From contig CAYLUQ010000012.1 of the NCBI GenBank assembly GCA_964386915.1, forward strand, positions 6,948 through 70,947: a stretch of DNA of 64,000 bases, read 5' to 3'. Below the pieces are notes generated by a model. It was not told where the DNA came from and did no database searches. It saw only the letters and a program-made list of their open reading frames with translations. Numbering within the stretch: position 1 is the first letter of the stretch; every line of letters starts with the position of its first letter. A program made the position numbers and the translations under genes. The stretch comes from JADHMP01 sp964386915 (GTDB taxonomy: Bacteria > Bacteroidota > Bacteroidia > Flavobacteriales > Flavobacteriaceae). Below, piece after piece: positions 52,669-61,676 of the stretch.

Positions 52669-53676
52669 TTAGGCCGAAAGAGAATTCAGCGTTTCTCTAA
52701 TTTTAGTTTCTAATTCTTCCATCAATTCAGGATTGTCTCCCAAAAGTTGCTTCACCGCATCGCGACCTTGACCCAATTTGGAGTCGTTATAGCTAAACCA
52801 AGAACCACTTTTTTTGATGATTTCATAATTCACGCCAAGGTCAATAATTTCGCCCACCTTTGAAATACCTTCCCCAAAGAGAATGTCAAACTCGGTGGTT
52901 TTAAAAGGTGGAGCCACTTTGTTTTTAACCACTTTTACGCGGGTTTTGTTCCCCAATACTTCGGCATCTGTTCCTTTAATTTGGGTGGAGCGTCTGATGT
53001 CTAACCGAACGGAGGCATAAAATTTTAAGGCATTTCCCCCAGTGGTGGTTTCGGGATTGCCAAACATAACCCCAATTTTTTCTCTCAACTGGTTGATAAA
53101 AAACACAGTGCATTGTGTTTTACTAATAGAACCGGTTAATTTTCGGAGGGCTTGCGACATGAGTCGGGCATGGAGACCCATTTTAGAATCGCCCATTTCT
53201 CCCTCAATTTCGCTTTTGGGTGTGAGGGCGGCAACAGAGTCAATGACCACCAAATCAATGGCGCCTGAACGAATAAGATTATCGGCAATTTCTAAGGCTT
53301 GTTCCCCATTATCGGGTTGAGAAATGATAAGCTCGGCTAGATCAATGCCCAGTTTTTCGGCATAAAAACGATCAAAAGCATGTTCAGCATCAATAAAGGC
53401 GGCAATGCCTCCTTGTTTTTGGCATTGTGCTATGGCATGAAGCGTGAGGGTTGTTTTTCCGGAAGACTCTGGGCCATAAATTTCAATAATTCTCCCCCTT
53501 GGATAGCCGCCCACCCCAAGGGCTATATCTAAGCCCAATGATCCGGAGGGAATGGCTTCAATTTCTTCTACTGCTTCATCGCCCAGCTTCATCACAGCTC
53601 CTTTGCCATAGGTCTTGTCTAGCTTGTCTAATGTGAGTTGTAACGCTTTTAATTTTCCTGCTTTTTCGTCTGCCAT
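52669..53676 (-). CDS. recA: Recombinase RecA
   Basis: A 335-residue strand-exchange protein of homologous recombination and SOS. Walker A GPESSGKTT with Lys74, Walker B LVVIDSVAAL, the NQLREKIGVMFGNPETTTGG loop L2 and the C-terminal domain are all intact. The C-terminus is shorter and less acidic than in E. coli (352). Its start is preceded by an A/T-rich leader; no LexA box is evident by eye. pabB and pabC follow on the same strand within 12 bp. Confidence 0.98.
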   Translation of the reverse strand: MADEKAGKLKALQLTLDKLDKTYGKGAVMKLGDEAVEEIEAIPSGSLGLDIALGVGGYPRGRIIEIYGPESSGKTTLTLHAIAQCQKQGGIAAFIDAEHAFDRFYAEKLGIDLAELIISQPDNGEQALEIADNLIRSGAIDLVVIDSVAALTPKSEIEGEMGDSKMGLHARLMSQALRKLTGSISKTQCTVFFINQLREKIGVMFGNPETTTGGNALKFYASVRLDIRRSTQIKGTDAEVLGNKTRVKVVKNKVAPPFKTTEFDILFGEGISKVGEIIDLGVNYEIIKKSGSWFSYNDSKLGQGRDAVKQLLGDNPELMEELETKIRETLNSLSA

Positions 53677-53825
53677 AATCTTTTTTTTGATGTGTACTAA
53701 AATACCAATTTCTCCCCATTTTTCATGGCTTAATCAAGGGGTTTATTAACAAGTTTTATCAAGCGCAAGCCATCTTGTCTTAGAAAAGAAGTTTATGCTT
53801 ATTTTTAACCCTAATAGACTAGAAA

Positions 53826-54374
53826 ATGGGAAAAAAAACAAGCCAATTAAGCGATCGGCAAATAGCCTTTGTGAAGCGCCAAAAACTCTTTTTTGTGGCC
53901 ACCGCTGCTCAAACCGGCAGCATTAATCTATCTCCCAAGGGCTTGGATTCGTTAAGGGTCATAGACGGCCAAAAAGTAGTATGGCTAAATTTGACCGGAA
54001 GTGGCAATGAGACAGCGGCTCATCTGCTGCAAAACCCGCGAATCACACTCATGTTTTGTGCTTTTGAAGGTCCACCACAAATCCTAAGAGTTTATGGTCG
54101 AGCAAAATGCTTTGGCCCTGCAACGCCACAATTTGAAAATCACTATGCTCTTTTTGAAGAGCATGTGGGAGCCCGACAAATAGTAGAAGTGGAAGTGGAT
54201 TTGGTGCAAAGCTCTTGTGGTTTTGGCGTGCCTCTAATGGATTTCAAAGCCGAGCGAACCGAACTGACTGATTGGGCAAATAAACTGGGACAAAGTGAAA
54301 TAGAGGCCTATCAAAAAAAGAAAAACAGCCGAAGTTTAGACGGGCTTAAAACGGATATTGAAGACGCCTCCTAG
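53826..54374 (+). CDS. Pyridoxamine 5'-phosphate oxidase-family protein
   Basis: A 182-residue split-barrel FMN-binding-like protein: FFVATAAQTGSINLSPKGLDSLRV near the start, VVWLNLTGSGNETAAHLLQNPRITLMFCAF in the core. It lacks the substrate residues of true PdxH and belongs to the broad PNPOx-like group whose members reduce or bind flavins and other cofactors. Function unknown. It stands alone between recA (divergent) and trhO. Confidence 0.83.
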   Translation: MGKKTSQLSDRQIAFVKRQKLFFVATAAQTGSINLSPKGLDSLRVIDGQKVVWLNLTGSGNETAAHLLQNPRITLMFCAFEGPPQILRVYGRAKCFGPATPQFENHYALFEEHVGARQIVEVEVDLVQSSCGFGVPLMDFKAERTELTDWANKLGQSEIEAYQKKKNSRSLDGLKTDIEDAS

Positions 54375-54417
54375 TAGATGTTACGCATTATGGCTATTGG
54401 ATTCCTTTCAAATAGCT

Positions 54418-54425
54418 TATTTTTG
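54418..54425 (+). promoter_or_regulatory. -7 promoter element for trhO, with possible -33 TTGG
   Basis: TATTTTTG lies 30 bp before the ATG, and a TTG at 54397-54399 is 18 bp further upstream, fitting the phylum -33 spacing. Confidence 0.55.
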
Positions 54426-54455
54426 TAGCATCTTTCAACTTAAGACCTATATAGC

Positions 54456-55487
54456 ATGCAACTGTATAACAAATTAAGTGCGAAAGAGCGCGCACACCTC
54501 ATAGAAACAGCCGGAGAAGAACGGCTCACGCTCTCTTTTTATCAATACACCAATTTAGGGAACCCCCAACTCTTTAGAGACTATTTGTTTCTCCACTGGG
54601 ATTCCCTACAAGTTTTGGGCAGAATTTATGTTGCTCATGAAGGAATCAACGCTCAGCTTTCTGTTCCTGCCCCTCAATTTGAGGCCTTTAAAACCCATTT
54701 GGATTCGATATCCTTTTTGCAAAATGTTCGGCTCAACATTGCCATTGAACAAGACAATAAGTCGTTTTTAAAACTCAAAATAAAAGTGCGGCACAAAATA
54801 GTGGCCGATGGTTTGAACGACAATAGTTTTGATGTGACTCAAAAAGGTCAACACCTCAACGCCAAAAAATTTAATGCTATGCTAGAGGACCCCAACACGG
54901 TTTGTGTGGACATGCGCAACCATTATGAAAGCGAAATAGGTCATTTTAAAGGAGCTGTAACACCAGATGTGGACACCTTTAGAGCGTCTTTGCCGATTAT
55001 AGAAAAAGAACTCTCAGCTCACAAAGAAGACAAAAACTTGTTGATGTATTGCACCGGGGGCATCCGATGTGAAAAGGCCAGTGCCTATTTTAAACACAAA
55101 GGATTTCAGAAGGTATTTCAATTAGAAGGAGGCATTATAGAATATGCACGACAGGTGCGCGAAAAAGGACTTGAAAACAAATTTTTAGGTAAAAACTTTG
55201 TGTTTGATGAGCGTCGAGCAGAGCAGATATCGGAGGATATCATTGCCCATTGTCATCAATGTGGCGCCCCTTGTGACACCCACGTGAATTGCGCCAATGA
55301 AGCATGCCATTTATTATTTATTCAATGTGAAAATTGTGCAGAAAAAATGGAACAATGCTGTTCGACAACTTGCCAAGACACTATTCATTTACCCTTAGAA
55401 AAACAAAAAGCTTTGCGTAAAGGCAAACACAACAGTAACAAAATATTTAAAAAAGGGCGCTCTACTGTTCTAAAATTTAAACACTAA
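54456..55487 (+). CDS. trhO: tRNA uridine(34) hydroxylase TrhO (rhodanese-like)
   Basis: A 343-residue protein that hydroxylates wobble uridine 34 to ho5U in tRNA. Domains: N-terminal acylphosphatase-like (~20-110), a rhodanese domain (VCVDMRNHYESEIGHFKGA) with the active-site loop YCTGGIRCEKA (Cys199), and a C-terminal Cys-rich zinc-binding-like segment (CHQCGAPC onward, ten or more Cys in ~50 residues). Well matched to YceA/TrhO. Monocistronic as far as spacing shows. Confidence 0.93.
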   Translation: MQLYNKLSAKERAHLIETAGEERLTLSFYQYTNLGNPQLFRDYLFLHWDSLQVLGRIYVAHEGINAQLSVPAPQFEAFKTHLDSISFLQNVRLNIAIEQDNKSFLKLKIKVRHKIVADGLNDNSFDVTQKGQHLNAKKFNAMLEDPNTVCVDMRNHYESEIGHFKGAVTPDVDTFRASLPIIEKELSAHKEDKNLLMYCTGGIRCEKASAYFKHKGFQKVFQLEGGIIEYARQVREKGLENKFLGKNFVFDERRAEQISEDIIAHCHQCGAPCDTHVNCANEACHLLFIQCENCAEKMEQCCSTTCQDTIHLPLEKQKALRKGKHNSNKIFKKGRSTVLKFKH

Positions 55488-55552
55488 TTTAAGATTAGGC
55501 AAGGCAAGGGTTGTTTTAAATCCACGTATCTTTATGCCAACAATAGTTTCAC

Positions 55553-56713
55553 ATGAGTTGTAGTCAATGCACATCAAAGGGCGGTACACCAAGAGGTTGC
55601 AAAAGCAACGGCACTTGTGGGAGCGATTCCTGTAACAAACTCACCGTTTTTGATTGGCTCTCTAACATGCAATTGCCTGCCGGGCAAAAACCACAACCCT
55701 TTGTTGAGGTACGATTTAAAAACAGTCGCAAAGCCTTCTATCGGCTTCCCAAAAATTTAAATCCTGCTGTAGGAAGCATGGTCATTACCGAAGAAGCCCA
55801 AGGCTATGATGTTGGCATGATTACCTTGACAGGGCCGTTGGTGACCCTGCAAATGAAGCGGAAAAAAAAGTTAGCCAGTCCAGAAGCGATTGGCACAATT
55901 TCTCGCTTGGCCAATGATGATGAGCTAGCTATTTGGAAAGAAGCACGAGCCCGAGAAGGGGCTGTTCAAAAGCAAGCTAGAGAAATAGCTTTGCGCCTTT
56001 CCTTAGAAATGAAACTATCTGATGTAGAATTTCAAGGTGACGGCAAAAAAGCAACCTTCTATTACACCGCCGAAAAACGAGTAGATTTTAGACAATTGAT
56101 CAAAGATTTGGCTCACGCTTTTTCCATTCGTATTGAAATGCGCCAAATTGGGTTGCGTGAAGAAGCCTCCCGCTTAGGTGGCATTGGTTCTTGTGGCAGA
56201 GAGTTGTGTTGCTCTACTTGGCTGACCGATTTCAGATCGGTTTCAACCGGAGCGGCTCGCTATCAACAGCTGTCCCTCAACCCCATTAAGTTAGCCGGGC
56301 AATGTGGAAAACTGAAGTGCTGTTTGAATTATGAGCTGGATGCTTATCGAAATGCACTGAAAAAGTTTCCAAAACCCGAACTGAAATTACACACTCAAAA
56401 AGGGGTGGCCATATTTCAAAAAATGGATATTTTTAAGGAATTACTTTGGTATAGCTATAAAGATGATTGGATCACCTGGCACAAATTGGCGCTGCAAGAT
56501 GTGTTGCAAATTATAGAACACAACAAAGCCAAAATTCCAGTTGCCAGTTTGGAAGATTTTGCCAATGAAACCGTAGATGAAAATCCTCAAGCCTTATTTG
56601 AAAATGCCGTGGGTCAAGACAGCCTCACCCGATTTGATCACACTCATAAAAGAAACAAAAGACGTCCACAAAGACGAAAAAATAACCGCAGAAAAAAAAG
56701 AGATAATGCCTAG
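55553..56713 (+). CDS. PSP1/RicT-family regulatory protein
   Basis: A 386-residue protein of the PSP1 (RicT/YaaT) family: EVRFKNSRKAFYRLP, the LGGIGSCGRELCCSTWL and KLAGQCGKLKCCLNYEL blocks that bind an iron-sulfur cluster, and a Lys/Arg-rich tail (RRPQRRKNNRRKKR). An N-terminal Cys-rich prefix (SCSQCTSKGGTPRGCKSNG) is extra. In Bacillus RicT works with RicA/RicF in RNA maturation with RNase Y; partners here are unknown. The upstream TATCTTTATG is one base off the -7 consensus. It overlaps gldH by 8 bp, a conserved flavobacterial pairing. Confidence 0.88.
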   Translation: MSCSQCTSKGGTPRGCKSNGTCGSDSCNKLTVFDWLSNMQLPAGQKPQPFVEVRFKNSRKAFYRLPKNLNPAVGSMVITEEAQGYDVGMITLTGPLVTLQMKRKKKLASPEAIGTISRLANDDELAIWKEARAREGAVQKQAREIALRLSLEMKLSDVEFQGDGKKATFYYTAEKRVDFRQLIKDLAHAFSIRIEMRQIGLREEASRLGGIGSCGRELCCSTWLTDFRSVSTGAARYQQLSLNPIKLAGQCGKLKCCLNYELDAYRNALKKFPKPELKLHTQKGVAIFQKMDIFKELLWYSYKDDWITWHKLALQDVLQIIEHNKAKIPVASLEDFANETVDENPQALFENAVGQDSLTRFDHTHKRNKRRPQRRKNNRRKKRDNA

Positions 56714-57185
56714 AAGTTTTTTGTGGCTAACCTTGTTGTTTGTAGGCTGCGTGTCTAGTCCCTATCCAATTGAATACAAAACACTTGACGGAAATTGGGC
56801 TAGCAGTCAAACCCTTTCTTTTGCCTTAGAAGAAGGATTGCTAGAAACTCCTCACCACCTCTATTTTCATGTTCGCAATACCGATGCTTATGCTTTTAGC
56901 AATATTTTTTTAATTGCACGTTTAAAAGACAGCACATCAGTTTTGGTGACCGACACTTTAGAATATGCCATGGCTACCTCTGAGGGAGCATGGATAGGAA
57001 AAGGATTTGGAGAAGTGAAAGAAAGTGTACTGTGGTGGAAAGAAAACCTTGCCCTTAAGACTCAAGGGCCACTAACGGTGGAGGTAGAACATGCTATGCG
57101 TGCTTTTGGCAAGGCGGAGGGAGTTACGGCCCTAGAGGGTATTGTTGCCGTGGGCTTGGGTGTAGTTCCTCAAAAAAACAATTAA
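56706..57185 (+). CDS. gldH: Gliding motility lipoprotein GldH
   Basis: A 159-residue lipoprotein (signal ending LLFVGC, acylated Cys15). The segments AYAFSNIFLIARLKDS, VTDTLEYAMATSEGAW and GFGEVKESVLWWKENL match GldH, required for gliding and type IX secretion in Flavobacterium, though its biochemical role is unclear. I chose ATG 56706, since the longer frame lacks a signal peptide at its start. It overlaps the ricT-like gene by 8 bp and precedes pbp1A by 3 bp. Confidence 0.92.
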   Translation: MPRSFLWLTLLFVGCVSSPYPIEYKTLDGNWASSQTLSFALEEGLLETPHHLYFHVRNTDAYAFSNIFLIARLKDSTSVLVTDTLEYAMATSEGAWIGKGFGEVKESVLWWKENLALKTQGPLTVEVEHAMRAFGKAEGVTALEGIVAVGLGVVPQKNN

Positions 57186-57188
57186 AAA

Positions 57189-59522
57189 ATGGCAAAAAAG
57201 CAAGCACATAAAACAAAATCTAAAAGGCATCCTTTTAACAAGTGGGTGGTTCTTTTTTGGAGCTTTTTTACAGGTGGACTACTCTTGTTGGCGCTCATTT
57301 TTGGTGCAACGGCAAGCGGTGTTTTTGGCCCTATGCCAGATTTGCAACAATTGGAAAACCCCAAAACAAATTTGGCTACCCAAATTGTGGCTTCTGACGG
57401 CGTGGTGTTAGGTAAATTTTTCTACAACGAAAATCGTACCCCCATTGCCTATGAAGCCTTGCCTAAAAACCTTGTTGAAGCCCTCATTGCCACAGAAGAC
57501 GAACGTTTTTTTGACCATTCGGGAATTGATTTTAAGGGAACCCTTAGAGCCTTTGTTTATTTAGGATCTCGAGGGGGTGCCAGCACCATAACACAGCAGT
57601 TAGCCCGACAACTTTTTGTGGGGGCACATGCCAGCAACACTTTTTATCGATTGATGCAAAAAGTGAAAGAATGGGTCCTGGCCGTGCAATTGGAAAGCCG
57701 CTATACTAAAAAGGAGATTCTCACCATGTATCTCAACATTTACGATTTTAATTATCAAGCAGATGGTGTTGAGTCTGCCGCCCGAATTTATTTTAACAAA
57801 AAGCCTCATGAGTTAAACATTCAAGAATGTGCCACCTTGGTGGGGATGTTGAAAAACTCATCGCTCTACAATCCTATTCGGCGAGCAGAATTAACCAAAA
57901 ACAGACGGAACATTGTTTTCCAACAAATGCACCGCAATAATTTGATGGACGCACAAACCTTGGATTCGCTCAAGCAACTGCCCTTAGAAATAGATTTTAC
58001 ACCACAATCGCACAGAGAGGGCTTGGCCACTTATTTTAGAGCCTATTTACAAGAATTCATGAACCAATGGTTGCAAGAAAACCCCACCCCTGATGGTGGC
58101 AACTATGACCTCTATAGAGATGGTTTAAAAATATACACCACCGTAGATTCTCGTTTTCAAGCCTTGGCCGAAGAAGCCATGAGCGCTCATATGAAAAATT
58201 TACAACGTGAATTTTTTAGGCAAAACACGAAAAGAATGAACCCAACAGCACCCTTTTTAGATTTGCGGGAGGGTGAAATAGACACCCTTTTAAAACGATC
58301 CGCTTTTCGTTCTGAGCGTTGGCGAAAAATGAAAAATAGGGGAGTAGATGATGCGGAAATCTTAAAAAGTTTTTACGAAAAAGTGCCCATGGAGGTGTTT
58401 AGTTGGAAAGGAGAAATAGACACCCTCATGTCGCCTATGGATTCCATTCGATATTATAAGCACTTTTTGCGGGGCTCCTTAATGTCATTGGAGCCACAAA
58501 CGGGTCATGTGAAAGCCTGGGTAGGTGGTTTTAACTATAAACATTTTCAATATGATCAAGTCAAGCAAGGGCGGAGACAAATAGGGTCAACTTTTAAACC
58601 CTTTTTATATGCTACCGCCATAGATCAATTGAAGCTATCACCCTGTGATCAATTGCCCGATGCACTTTATTGCATAGCCCCAATGAAACACGGCAATATG
58701 AACGCTTGGTGTCCTAAAAATTCGGGAGATCGTTACGGTCAAATTAGAACCCTAAAAAATGCCCTAGCCAACTCCATCAATACCGTTAGCGCTCGATTGA
58801 TGGATCAAGTGGGGCCTCGTCCGGTGATTGCCTTAACCCGAAAAATGGGGATCACCTCCAACATTCCGGCTGTCCCCTCCATTGCCCTTGGGACACCTGA
58901 TATTAGTCTGTTTGAAATGGTAGGGGCCTACAGCACTTTTGTCAACAAAGGGATTTATGTTAAACCAGTAATCATTACACGAATTGAAGATAAGAACGGA
59001 TTGGTCTTATTTGAAAATGTGCCCGAAACAACCGATGTTTTGAGTGAAGAGGCAGCCTATGTTACCCTCAATTTATTGGAGGGAGTCACGCAGCACGGCT
59101 CAGGAGTACGTTTGCGACACAGTGGTCTTGAAGAAACCAACCCCATTTATAAAAGTGTGGTGACGGGCTATCCTTATGCTTTTGAAAATCCTATTGCCGG
59201 CAAGACGGGCACTACTCAAAACCAAAGTGATGGCTGGTTTATGGGTATGGTGCCTAATTTAGCAACCGGTGTTTGGGTGGGCGGTGAAGATCGTTCGGTT
59301 CATTTTGAATCTATTGGCTATGGGCAGGGGGCCACCATGGCGTTACCCATTTGGGCAAACTATATGAAAGGTCTTTATGCCAATCCTGATTTGGGTGTTT
59401 CTCAAGAAGAGTTTGCTAAACCCGAAGAGGTTTCCATTTTATTGGATTGCGACTTGGCACAAACCCAACAAGCCGAACAAGGAGCCGCACAAGAAGAAGA
59501 TCTTGACGCCTTCGGATTTTAG
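57189..59522 (+). CDS. Bifunctional penicillin-binding protein 1A
   Basis: A 777-residue class A PBP: short cytoplasmic Lys-rich start, one transmembrane helix (~20-42), a GT51 glycosyltransferase domain (ATEDERFFDHSGID, GGASTITQQLARQLF, EILTMYLNIYDF), and a transpeptidase domain with the active Ser in GSTFKPF, the SxN motif (NSINTVSA) and KTGTT. It polymerises and cross-links peptidoglycan. The GT block is the usual type. It follows gldH by 3 bp, likely co-transcribed. Confidence 0.96.
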   Translation: MAKKQAHKTKSKRHPFNKWVVLFWSFFTGGLLLLALIFGATASGVFGPMPDLQQLENPKTNLATQIVASDGVVLGKFFYNENRTPIAYEALPKNLVEALIATEDERFFDHSGIDFKGTLRAFVYLGSRGGASTITQQLARQLFVGAHASNTFYRLMQKVKEWVLAVQLESRYTKKEILTMYLNIYDFNYQADGVESAARIYFNKKPHELNIQECATLVGMLKNSSLYNPIRRAELTKNRRNIVFQQMHRNNLMDAQTLDSLKQLPLEIDFTPQSHREGLATYFRAYLQEFMNQWLQENPTPDGGNYDLYRDGLKIYTTVDSRFQALAEEAMSAHMKNLQREFFRQNTKRMNPTAPFLDLREGEIDTLLKRSAFRSERWRKMKNRGVDDAEILKSFYEKVPMEVFSWKGEIDTLMSPMDSIRYYKHFLRGSLMSLEPQTGHVKAWVGGFNYKHFQYDQVKQGRRQIGSTFKPFLYATAIDQLKLSPCDQLPDALYCIAPMKHGNMNAWCPKNSGDRYGQIRTLKNALANSINTVSARLMDQVGPRPVIALTRKMGITSNIPAVPSIALGTPDISLFEMVGAYSTFVNKGIYVKPVIITRIEDKNGLVLFENVPETTDVLSEEAAYVTLNLLEGVTQHGSGVRLRHSGLEETNPIYKSVVTGYPYAFENPIAGKTGTTQNQSDGWFMGMVPNLATGVWVGGEDRSVHFESIGYGQGATMALPIWANYMKGLYANPDLGVSQEEFAKPEEVSILLDCDLAQTQQAEQGAAQEEDLDAFGF

Positions 59523-59537
59523 GATCCACTCTCTTGT

Positions 59538-59990
59538 TTATTGGTCAGCAGCATACCACTCAGCATAAGCAGTTGCAGTTTCACGAAGTTTAAGATGGTG
59601 TAAGCTCAGATGAGCGGGAAGATGCGTCTTTAAGATTGCGGCAAAATCTACTATCATCATTTCACAAGTGGGTTGATAGTTAACGCGGTAGATTTTATGC
59701 CCTTGGGCTTCCATAGTATCGGCCAAGTCTTTGTGGGGGGAATTACAATTTAAAACCGTGGCGTGGTCTAGTGGATGAACAATGTGTTTGTTGACCAATT
59801 CTTTCAGATCACCAAAATCAATCAACATGCCATATTTAGCATTTGAAGTCTCGGTTATGGGACTTCCAATGAGGGTAACTTCTAGGCTATAACTATGGCC
59901 ATGAACGTTTTTACACAGGCCATCATAGCCGTAAAGAGCATGACCAGTTTCAAATTTGAATTGTTTGGTTATACGTATTTTAGCATTCAT
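59538..59990 (-). CDS. queD: 6-carboxytetrahydropterin synthase (QueD/PTPS family)
   Basis: A 150-residue enzyme on the route to queuosine. Zinc ligands His17, His30 and His32 (FETGHALYGY and NVHGHSY) and the catalytic Cys26 are present, with the later LKELVNKHIVHPLDHATVL and the Glu in LRETATAYAEW. It overlaps the enoyl-CoA hydratase-like gene by 4 bp (ATGA), sharing its transcript. Confidence 0.94.
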   Translation of the reverse strand: MNAKIRITKQFKFETGHALYGYDGLCKNVHGHSYSLEVTLIGSPITETSNAKYGMLIDFGDLKELVNKHIVHPLDHATVLNCNSPHKDLADTMEAQGHKIYRVNYQPTCEMMIVDFAAILKTHLPAHLSLHHLKLRETATAYAEWYAADQ

Positions 59991-60745
59991 TTTTTAAAGA
60001 ATTGCTTTAATTTATTTTGAGTTGCTTCTTCAAGGGCTAGTCGTCCGGTGATGGTTGCATTTTCAAAAAGTTCTTGTGCCCAATGGGAGGTGTTTTTCCA
60101 ATGCCAAGCCCTAAGGGTTTTGACGGCCTCCGGAGGATATTGTGCAAATTGGGCCGCACGTTCTTGGACGGTAAGCTCTAAGGTTTTGAGATCTTCGGTA
60201 ATTTCTGCATAAAGACCTTTTTGTTGCGCCCAAGCAGCCTGGCGCCATTGTAGGGCGGCTAGGGAAAGTTCTTCAAAAGCAGTTGCACCAATTTTCCGAA
60301 TGAGAGCAGGAGCAATGACATAGGGCCCAATACCAATGGCCAATTCAGAAAGTTTAATAGCTGCATTTTGATGAGCAATAACATAATCGCATCCGGCAAC
60401 AAGGCCTAAACCACCTCCCACAACTTTGCCGTGAACACGTGCAAGAATGAATTTTGTCATTTGCTGCATTTGAGCTAAAATTTCGGCAAAGCCTTCAAAA
60501 AAATGAGTGGCTTGTTGTTGATTGGAAACGGCTAAAAGTTCTTTTAAGGAGGCGCCTGCACAAAAGGCTCCTTGGCCCTCACTTTGGAGCACCACGACTC
60601 TCACCGCCTTATTTTGTTCCAGCGCCAAAAGGTTTTGAGCCAAGTTGGTCATCATGGCGCGGGTGAGTGCATTGCCAACCGGCTCATTGTTGATTTGCAA
60701 GGTGCCCACACCCGCTGCTATAGAAACGCTAATTGCTGTTTTCAT
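59987..60745 (-). CDS. Enoyl-CoA hydratase/isomerase-family protein
   Basis: A 252-residue crotonase-fold protein. The oxyanion-hole motifs are GAFCAGASLKELLA and GKVVGGGLGLVAGCDYVIA. One typical catalytic Glu position in the second block reads as Ala/Gly, so the exact reaction is uncertain: hydratase, isomerase or methylglutaconyl-CoA-hydratase-like. I chose ATG 60745; ten more codons to 60775 precede it without conserved sequence. Co-transcribed with queD. Confidence 0.87.
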   Translation of the reverse strand: MKTAISVSIAAGVGTLQINNEPVGNALTRAMMTNLAQNLLALEQNKAVRVVVLQSEGQGAFCAGASLKELLAVSNQQQATHFFEGFAEILAQMQQMTKFILARVHGKVVGGGLGLVAGCDYVIAHQNAAIKLSELAIGIGPYVIAPALIRKIGATAFEELSLAALQWRQAAWAQQKGLYAEITEDLKTLELTVQERAAQFAQYPPEAVKTLRAWHWKNTSHWAQELFENATITGRLALEEATQNKLKQFFKK

Positions 60746-60844
60746 GCCTATAAAAGTAAGCAAACTCCGGGGCATGAAAAACTTTTATTGTTTCTAGCCC
60801 TAGAAGAATTTAATTTTATTTCTCAAAGAACGTTCAGGACTTAG

Positions 60845-60853
60845 TATTTTTGC
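60845..60853 (+). promoter_or_regulatory. -7 promoter element for the universal stress protein gene
   Basis: TATTTTTGC, 13 bp before the ATG at 60867. Confidence 0.6.
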
Positions 60854-60866
60854 AAAAATATTCTTT

Positions 60867-61661
60867 ATGCAAAACATTTTAGTACCCATTGGAGTTGGTG
60901 ATCATGGAATGGAAACGCTGGAATATGCGCTGGCCCTAGCCAAAAGTTTTAGTAGTAAGATTTTTGTGGTAGACGCATACCCCCTGCAGGTAAACCCTAA
61001 CCGCATTTCCAATTTTAAAGCGCGAATGGAAGAGGAAAATCAAACCCGTATTCAGGGGATGATTCAGCGTTTAATGCCCGAGGCAAAGGAGGTTCAGTTG
61101 GTGAAAAGCAATGCCGACTTATTGGAAACCATCAAACAATTGGATCGGACCCTAAATCTTGATTTGATTTTAGTGCCCCCCTATAGTAATGACATTGATG
61201 ACAGCATCTTTTTGGGATCTATAGCCGGAAGTATCATAAAAAGAACAGATGTACCCGTTTGGGTAGCACCTATCGGAAAACCGTTTACACCCCCCAAAAA
61301 AATGTTATTAGCTTTTAAAACGGGCGAAATTAAAAATCCTAATATTTTAAAACCCCTTCTCAAATTTCAAGACAGGTTTAAGACTGTTTTAAATCTTTTA
61401 TTGGTTAAAGTTCCCGGTTTTACCAAACAAAATCATGCGTTGGATGATACGATTTTATCCCGCTCCAAAAAATTGACCTACACGGCAAACGCCACCGTTT
61501 ATCAAGGTGTTTTGGAACATTTTCAATCGGTTAACCCAGACCTGCTGGTGGTTTTTAAGCGAGAACGTGGCTTTTTTGAAAAGCTGTTGGAATCTAATGT
61601 GGTTTACAAAAAAGATTTTTATTGCACCATTCCCCTCTTAGTGCTAAAAAACAAGGCCTAA
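60867..61661 (+). CDS. Universal stress protein (UspA-like, tandem)
   Basis: A 264-residue protein of two USP domains. The first (~1-145) has NILVPIGVGDHG and an ATP-binding-like GSIAGSIIKRTDVPVWVAP; the second (~150-264) is degenerate (LLVVFKRERGFFEKLLESNVV). Tandem Usp proteins are common in Bacteroidota and respond to starvation or stress. It has its own promoter, and the LpxR-like gene follows by a few bases. Confidence 0.88.
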   Translation: MQNILVPIGVGDHGMETLEYALALAKSFSSKIFVVDAYPLQVNPNRISNFKARMEEENQTRIQGMIQRLMPEAKEVQLVKSNADLLETIKQLDRTLNLDLILVPPYSNDIDDSIFLGSIAGSIIKRTDVPVWVAPIGKPFTPPKKMLLAFKTGEIKNPNILKPLLKFQDRFKTVLNLLLVKVPGFTKQNHALDDTILSRSKKLTYTANATVYQGVLEHFQSVNPDLLVVFKRERGFFEKLLESNVVYKKDFYCTIPLLVLKNKA

Positions 61662-61676
61662 AGCGTGTGGGGAGGA

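Noticed and set aside
53735..53770. TTATTAACA and TTATCAAGC near recA as DnaA boxes
   Set aside because: Each has two or more mismatches and they do not form a cluster.
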